Assembly: GCA_963700925.1 (NCBI GenBank)
Contig: OY969553.1
Location: forward strand, 2,976,001-3,040,000
Source: CAWJMD01 sp963700925
GTDB lineage: Bacteria; Actinomycetota; Actinomycetes; Actinomycetales; CAWJMD01
Length of the DNA: 64,000 nt
Direction: 5' to 3'
This document shows, piece after piece, positions 58,296 through 64,000 of the stretch (within the stretch, counting starts at the first letter, position 1; each line of letters opens with the position of its first letter). The translations under genes were made by a program, and so were the position numbers. Under the pieces are notes generated by a model, which saw nothing but the letters and a program-made list of their open reading frames with translations, did no database searches and had not been told where the DNA came from.

Positions 58296-61200
58296 ATGGT
58301 GACGACCCGGTCCACCGAGGCCTCGCAGGGCGACCCCGACGTCTTCGGGACGGCAGCCATCCGGCAAGCGGTGCTGAACGGGTGGACCGCGTCGGTCGAC
58401 CGCTTCCGCGAGGACGCCAACGCCGAGCAGGATCTCGCCCTCGGCGGGTACCGGGACCGGCTCGTCGTCGAGCTCGCCCAGAACGCCGCCGACGCCGCCG
58501 CGCGAGTCGGCGTGCCCGGGCGCCTGCTGCTGCAGCTCGACACCCACGAGAGCGCGGTCCTGGTCGCGGCCAACACGGGCGCCCGGCTCGACGCCGCAGG
58601 GGTCCGCGCCCTGGCCACGCTGCGTGCGTCGGCCAAGCGCGACGACCTGCTCAGCACCGGGCGGTTCGGGGTCGGCTTCAGCGCCGTCCTGACGGTCACG
58701 GACGAGCCGGCAGTGCTGGGACACGGCTCGGGTGTGCGGTTCTCCCGGTCCGAGACGCTGGCCGCGGTACGCGAGAGTGAAACGGCCGCACCGCATCTCG
58801 CAGCGGAGCTGGCGCGGCGTGCCGATCACGTACCGGCGCTGCGACTGCCCTGGCCGGCCGAGGGCAACGCTCCCGAGGGGTACGACACCGCGGTGGTGCT
58901 GCCCCTGCGAGACGCCGCCGCCACCGACCTGGTGCGACGCCTGCTCGACGACGTGGATGACACGCTCCTCCTCGCCCTACCGGGCCTGTCGGAGGTCGTG
59001 GTGCAGCTTCCGGGGGAAGCGCCCCGGCGCGTCAGCGACGTCGAGGACCGATGGGTCACGGTGCGCCGCAGCGGTTTCCATGACGAGGCGACCCTCGCTG
59101 ATCGCCCGGTGGAGGAGCGGGAACGCCCCCGCTGGGCCCTGACCTGGGCGCTGCCCGTAGACCCCTCCACCGCTGTCCCTGCCGTGCTGCACGCGCCGAC
59201 GCCGACGTCCGAGCCGATGTCGTGGCCCGCCCTGCTGCTGGCGGACCTGCCGCTGGACCCCGACCGCCAGCACGTGGTCGACGGCCCGGCGACCCGCGCC
59301 GTGGCCGACCAGGCCGGGCAGGCCTACGCCGACCTGGTGGCCGAGGTGGCGGATGACGACCCGCTGCGCGCGCTCGACCTGGTGCCGGTGGGCCTGCCGT
59401 CGGGCTGGTTCGACGGCGTCGTGCGGGAGGTGGCCCTGGCTGCGCTGCCCGCGGCCCCGGTGCTGCGGTCGGTCGAGGACGGTTCGGCGGTACGGCCACG
59501 GGATGCGGTGCTCCTCGACGGACCGGCCGGCGCCGACCCGGCCGCGCTCGCCGTGCTGGCGCCGGCGCTCGCCGGGCTCGTGTCGGCGCCACCGGCGGCG
59601 GGTGCTGCCCTGCGGCGTCTGGGAGTGAGGCGTCTGGACCTCGCCGAGGTGGTCGAGGCCTGGCCCGCGGGCGACGGCGCGCACGTTCCGCAGGAGTGGT
59701 CGCGGCGGTACGCCGGCCTGGCCGGCGTGGCCGCCGACCCCGCCGTGCGTGAGGCGCTCACCGCGCTGCCGGTTCCCCTGGCCGACGGCCGCGTCGTGCG
59801 GGGCGTGCCCGGGGTCGTGATGCCGCTCGTGGACGGCCACGGGTCCGCCGCCGGCGAGGCGCGGCACGACCGGCCATCGCTCGCGGACGCCCTGGCCGTG
59901 CTGGCCGACCACGGCCTGCGAGTGGTGCACCCCGACGCGGTGGCGTCCGACGACGCTGCCCGCCTGCTCGAGCGGCTCGGCGCCGTCCCGGCCACGGCGA
60001 CCCAGGTGCTGGAGCACTCCGCGGTACGGTCGGCCGTCCGGTGGACGACGGACGACCCCGACCCCTTCGAGGTCAGCGAGGCCGTACTGGCTCTCGTGTC
60101 GGCCGCCTGGAGTGAAAGTGCTTGGCTGCCAGGCGAACACGGCTGGCTGAGCGACCTGGCGCTGCCCGACGACGAGGGCGACCCGACCCCCGCCGGGCTG
60201 CTGGTGCAGCCGGGGACTCTCGCGCAGACCTTGTTCGACCCCGAGGCCGTCGGTCTGCTCGACAGCGACGTGGCGGGGCGCTGGCCGTCCGAGGTCCTGC
60301 AGGCCGTCGGAGTGGCCGCCGGCCCGGTTCTGGTGCGCAGTCACGATGTCGACCTGGGCGACCTGCCGGCGGAGCTGGACGAGCTCGACGGCGCTCGCGA
60401 GTGGGCCGACCAGGTGGCCGAGCTCGTCGGCCCGCAGCGTGACCTCGTGGCCGAGGTCGTCGCGGTCCGTGACCTCGACCTGGTGCGCGGAGATGCCTGG
60501 CTCGCGCTGCTGCAGGAAGTCGGCTCCGACCGCGACCTGCGGCGCGCCCTCGTGGAGCCACTCGTCGTGCCCGGCGGCTCGCGCCCCAGAGGTGAAGCAG
60601 CCCAGCCGGTTCCCTCCTACACGGCCTGGTGGCTGCGGGAACGCGTCGGCCTGGGCCGTGCCCTGCTTCCGGGCGTGAAGGACCCACTGCTGCGTGCGGT
60701 GCTGCCGCAGGCGCCCGCGTGGGCGGATGGCCTCGACCACTCCCTGGTGGCTGCGCTCGGGCTGGTGGAGGACTGGTCCCAGCTCGGCCCCTCGGCATGG
60801 GAGAGGGTGCTGAACGCGCTTCCCGCTCTCGACAGCGAGCGGCTCGACGCGGGCGGCCTGCTGCGCGCCTGGGCAGCCCTCGCTCGGTCGGTCTCACCCC
60901 CGGACAGCATTGCCGGACAGCGACTCTGGGCCCTGGACGAGAACGTGCAACCGGTGCTCGTCCAGCCCGGCGGGGCCGTGGTGCCCGACGACCCGCGGTG
61001 GGCGCAGCGCCACGACCTCGGACCGATGGTGGTTGCGCCACCCGGTGGGTCGGAGGCGCTCGCCGACGTGTTCGACCTCGACCTGGCGGGTGACCGCGCT
61101 GCGGGTGAGGTCACCACGTCCGGTCAGGAGGTCGGCGTGCCCGACGAGGTGCTGGTCGCCCTCCCCGGCCTGCCGACGACCTGGACGGAGCACGACCTGC

Positions 61201-61409
61201 TGCAGGTCGACGGGGTGACGGTCGACTGGTGGGTCGAGCCGGGGTCGGGGTCACAGCCATCTCAGGTCCACGCCGCCACGCCCGACGGGTTGTCTCGCGC
61301 CCTCGCGTGGGCGACGGGTCACTGGTCACGTCGCTACCTGCTGGCCGACCTGCTGGCAGGCGGGGCACCGGCCCGCGTCGCACTGCTCGACGCCGCGCTC
61401 GACGAGTAA
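58296..61409 (+). CDS. Sacsin N-terminal ATPase-like (GHKL) large protein
   Basis: The product has 1037 residues. ATG 58296 and GTG 58299 are both possible starts. The GHKL/HSP90-like ATPase lies at about 25-200: VVELAQNAADAAARVG (N box, metal-binding Asn), AANTGARLDAAGV (G1) and LSTGRFGVGFSAVL (G2). The rest is a long Ala/Leu/Asp-rich region of unknown fold with no second motif. Sacsin uses such domains as chaperone-like ATPases. It follows the DUF3027 gene by 22 nt. No toxin or phage-defence partner is obvious. Confidence 0.85.
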   Translation: MVTTRSTEASQGDPDVFGTAAIRQAVLNGWTASVDRFREDANAEQDLALGGYRDRLVVELAQNAADAAARVGVPGRLLLQLDTHESAVLVAANTGARLDAAGVRALATLRASAKRDDLLSTGRFGVGFSAVLTVTDEPAVLGHGSGVRFSRSETLAAVRESETAAPHLAAELARRADHVPALRLPWPAEGNAPEGYDTAVVLPLRDAAATDLVRRLLDDVDDTLLLALPGLSEVVVQLPGEAPRRVSDVEDRWVTVRRSGFHDEATLADRPVEERERPRWALTWALPVDPSTAVPAVLHAPTPTSEPMSWPALLLADLPLDPDRQHVVDGPATRAVADQAGQAYADLVAEVADDDPLRALDLVPVGLPSGWFDGVVREVALAALPAAPVLRSVEDGSAVRPRDAVLLDGPAGADPAALAVLAPALAGLVSAPPAAGAALRRLGVRRLDLAEVVEAWPAGDGAHVPQEWSRRYAGLAGVAADPAVREALTALPVPLADGRVVRGVPGVVMPLVDGHGSAAGEARHDRPSLADALAVLADHGLRVVHPDAVASDDAARLLERLGAVPATATQVLEHSAVRSAVRWTTDDPDPFEVSEAVLALVSAAWSESAWLPGEHGWLSDLALPDDEGDPTPAGLLVQPGTLAQTLFDPEAVGLLDSDVAGRWPSEVLQAVGVAAGPVLVRSHDVDLGDLPAELDELDGAREWADQVAELVGPQRDLVAEVVAVRDLDLVRGDAWLALLQEVGSDRDLRRALVEPLVVPGGSRPRGEAAQPVPSYTAWWLRERVGLGRALLPGVKDPLLRAVLPQAPAWADGLDHSLVAALGLVEDWSQLGPSAWERVLNALPALDSERLDAGGLLRAWAALARSVSPPDSIAGQRLWALDENVQPVLVQPGGAVVPDDPRWAQRHDLGPMVVAPPGGSEALADVFDLDLAGDRAAGEVTTSGQEVGVPDEVLVALPGLPTTWTEHDLLQVDGVTVDWWVEPGSGSQPSQVHAATPDGLSRALAWATGHWSRRYLLADLLAGGAPARVALLDAALDE

Positions 61410-61439
61410 CGACTCTGCGCCCGCCGAGAGGACCCAGGA

Positions 61440-61721
61440 TCAGGCGGGACGCCGCCCCTGACGCTTCGCGCGCACCTGCAGCCAGGTCAGACCGACGAAC
61501 CCGAGCGTCACCCCGCTGACGCACGCCCACACCCACCAGCCCCGTCCGGTCGCCTCGAGGTCGTCGCGGCGCAGCAGCGCCACCACCAGGAGCACGGCCC
61601 AGATGCCGCTCCCGACGGCGACTGTCGGGCGGTCGTTCGTCACCAGCGGCTCGGGCATCGGCCGCGGGGACTTCTGCGGTCCGGGTGCTCCGGCCGGCAC
61701 CGCCGGGTCGGTGGGGGTCAC
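61440..61721 (-). CDS. DUF2530 small membrane protein
   Basis: The product has 93 residues from GTG 61721. After a Pro-rich 30-residue tail (TPTDPAVPAGAPGPQKSPRPMPEPLVTND) come two membrane helices (VAVGSGIWAVLLVVALL and WWVWACVSGVTLGFVGLTWLQV) and a basic end (RAKRQGRRPA). This matches DUF2530. The -10 element TAGAGT lies 7 nt before the GTG, so the transcript is leaderless. Role unknown. Confidence 0.87.
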   Translation of the reverse strand: MTPTDPAVPAGAPGPQKSPRPMPEPLVTNDRPTVAVGSGIWAVLLVVALLRRDDLEATGRGWWVWACVSGVTLGFVGLTWLQVRAKRQGRRPA

Positions 61722-61728
61722 CTGCAGA

Positions 61729-61734
61729 ACTCTA
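61729..61734 (-). promoter_or_regulatory. -10 hexamer TAGAGT of a leaderless promoter
   Basis: TAGAGT on the minus strand lies 7 nt before GTG 61721, with no Shine-Dalgarno sequence; it fixes the DUF2530 start. Confidence 0.55.
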
Positions 61735-61814
61735 CGGCGGCCGAGCACCACGACGGGGTCGAGTTCTGGCACGATCGGCGCGCCGTACGTCCCACACCGA
61801 GGAGGCAGCCACCC

Positions 61815-63437
<1,623 letters not shown>

Positions 63438-63469
63438 AACGACCGGGCCCAGCCCGCCTGGACCGGAAG

Positions 63470-63490
63470 TCATCCCATCATTTGGGATGA
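63470..63490. promoter_or_regulatory. Inverted repeat, possible operator upstream of marR
   Basis: TCATCCCA (63470-63477), TCATT, TGGGATGA (63483-63490): a perfect 8-bp palindrome 33 nt after the permease stop. No T-run follows, so an operator is as likely as a terminator. Confidence 0.5.
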
Positions 63491-63502
63491 TTCCGAAACG
63501 GC

Positions 63503-63527
63503 AAGTCGTTAGCAGAGGTAATGACTT
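63503..63527 (+). promoter_or_regulatory. Probable MarR operator overlapping its leaderless promoter
   Basis: AAGTCGTTA (63503-63511), a 7-nt spacer and TAATGACTT (63519-63527) form an inverted repeat with one mismatch. It abuts the -10 hexamer TACGCT (63527-63532), which sits 6 nt before ATG 63539. The layout fits autorepression. Confidence 0.72.
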
Positions 63528-63538
63528 ACGCTAAGGAC

Positions 63539-63967
63539 ATGCCCACCCTCGCCTCTGCCTCACTCGCCGCCGACCTGCGCGTCGCGCTGCTGCGCTCGGC
63601 CCGGCGGATTCGGGCGGAGCGCAGCAGCGAGACCATCAGCGACGGCCAGTACTCGGTGCTGGCCCGGCTCGACTGCGACGGCGTGATGACGCCGCGGCAG
63701 CTGGCCGAGGCCGACCACGTGCAGCCGCCGTCCATGACACGCATCCTCAACGCGCTGGTCGAAGCGGGCCTGGTCGACCGGACGGGTGACCCCGACGACC
63801 GCCGCCAGGTGCTCGTCGTCATCACCGACGCGGGCCGCGCCGAGGTGCGCGAGACGCGCCGACGGCGGGACGCCTGGCTCGCGCAGCGGCTGGCCATCCT
63901 GACCCCGCAGGAGCGGTCCACGCTCGCCGCCGCGGCCGACATCCTGCGCAGGGTTGTCGCCAAGTGA
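63539..63967 (+). CDS. MarR-family transcriptional regulator
   Basis: The product has 142 residues from ATG 63539; an ATG at 63521 lies inside the operator and upstream of the -10 element, so it is rejected. The winged helix reads VLARLDCDGVMTPRQLAEADHVQPPSMTRILNALVEAGLVDRTGDPDDRRQVLVVITDAG. N- and C-terminal helices form the dimer interface. Its stop overlaps the start of an MFS gene by 4 nt, so it most likely represses that efflux pump and responds to a pump substrate. Confidence 0.95.
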   Translation: MPTLASASLAADLRVALLRSARRIRAERSSETISDGQYSVLARLDCDGVMTPRQLAEADHVQPPSMTRILNALVEAGLVDRTGDPDDRRQVLVVITDAGRAEVRETRRRRDAWLAQRLAILTPQERSTLAAAADILRRVVAK

Positions 63968-64000
63968 GTCCCACGTTCGCCTCCCTCAAGGTCCGCAACT
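63964..64000 (+). CDS. Major facilitator transporter, N-terminal fragment
   Basis: GTG 63964 overlaps the marR stop; the 12 visible residues (VSPTFASLKVRN) are typical of the start of actinobacterial MFS pumps (xxxFxSLxVRN). The rest lies beyond the window, so the family is inferred from this short piece and the MarR neighbour. Confidence 0.6.
   Translation, partial: MSPTFASLKVRN

Noticed and set aside
58296..61409. Phage-defence system around the sacsin-like ATPase
   Set aside because: GHKL domains occur in some defence systems, but neighbours here are a cold-shock protein, DUF3027 and a purine permease; no effector or mobile signature is seen.

Overview
The window is high-GC DNA with dense genes, many GTG starts, 4-nt ATGA/GTGA gene overlaps and actinobacterial families (WXG100, DUF3027, DUF2530, ECF42 sigma factor, F420-type oxidoreductases, XPB helicase with its helicase-associated partner, 13E12-type DUF222/HNH protein). 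It is most likely a chromosomal segment of an aerobic, heterotrophic actinobacterium. A Nocardioidaceae-like genus (Nocardioides or Aeromicrobium type) is my guess, but no rRNA or other taxonomic marker is present to prove it. I saw no tRNA, rRNA or CRISPR array.

Layout. 1-2101: a minus-strand three-gene membrane operon (DUF2330 protein, small membrane protein, HTTM-like protein running off the edge). 2102-4084: seven 11-nt tandem repeats, two CIRCE operators and a solo groEL. 4107-9576: a LacI-regulated sugar ABC uptake operon with a GH32/68-like hydrolase and no ATPase gene. 9542-10856: a frameshifted lipoprotein gene. 10857-11603: a 747-bp region without a gene that holds a cluster of TCCACA (DnaA-box-like) motifs, then a hairpin-rich stretch that looks like a structured RNA with a strong terminator-like stem.

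11604-23638: a DUF4031 gene followed by a coherent molybdenum hydroxylase island. It contains a MocA-like nucleotidyltransferase, moaE, moaD and moaA, the coxD-type AAA ATPase, a coxE-type VWA protein, xdhC/coxI, and the 2Fe-2S (coxS), molybdopterin (coxL, form II AYRGAGR loop), FAD (coxM) and coxG subunits. It carries much of the enzyme's cofactor supply and maturation machinery.

23645-33545: WXG100 protein, a GGDEF-EAL protein, an HD hydrolase with a HelD-like helicase, an HtrA protease, and a DUF998 / DGPF / ECF42 sigma set. 33560-42691: TrpB2, a truncated cupin gene next to an SOS-box-controlled leaderless DUF222/HNH gene, a two-component system, a second GGDEF-EAL protein, and an exported protein built of 28 GASLG pentapeptides. 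42836-50168: XPB helicase and its helicase-associated partner flanking a frameshifted QPGY/DUF4190-type gene, then a MocR regulator and a second frameshifted DUF998 gene. 50209-64000: an F420-type oxidoreductase, an acyl-CoA synthetase, a secreted subtilase, LarE, a cold-shock protein / DUF3027 / sacsin-like ATPase group, an NCS2 purine permease, and a MarR-MFS pair cut by the window end.

Two themes recur. First, many genes have a -10 hexamer 6-7 nt before the start codon with no Shine-Dalgarno sequence (leaderless mRNAs). Second, four genes (9542-10856, 30638-31346, 44577-45241, 49465-50168) read as one protein only if a single-base frameshift is allowed, which suggests either local gene decay or indel errors in the assembly.
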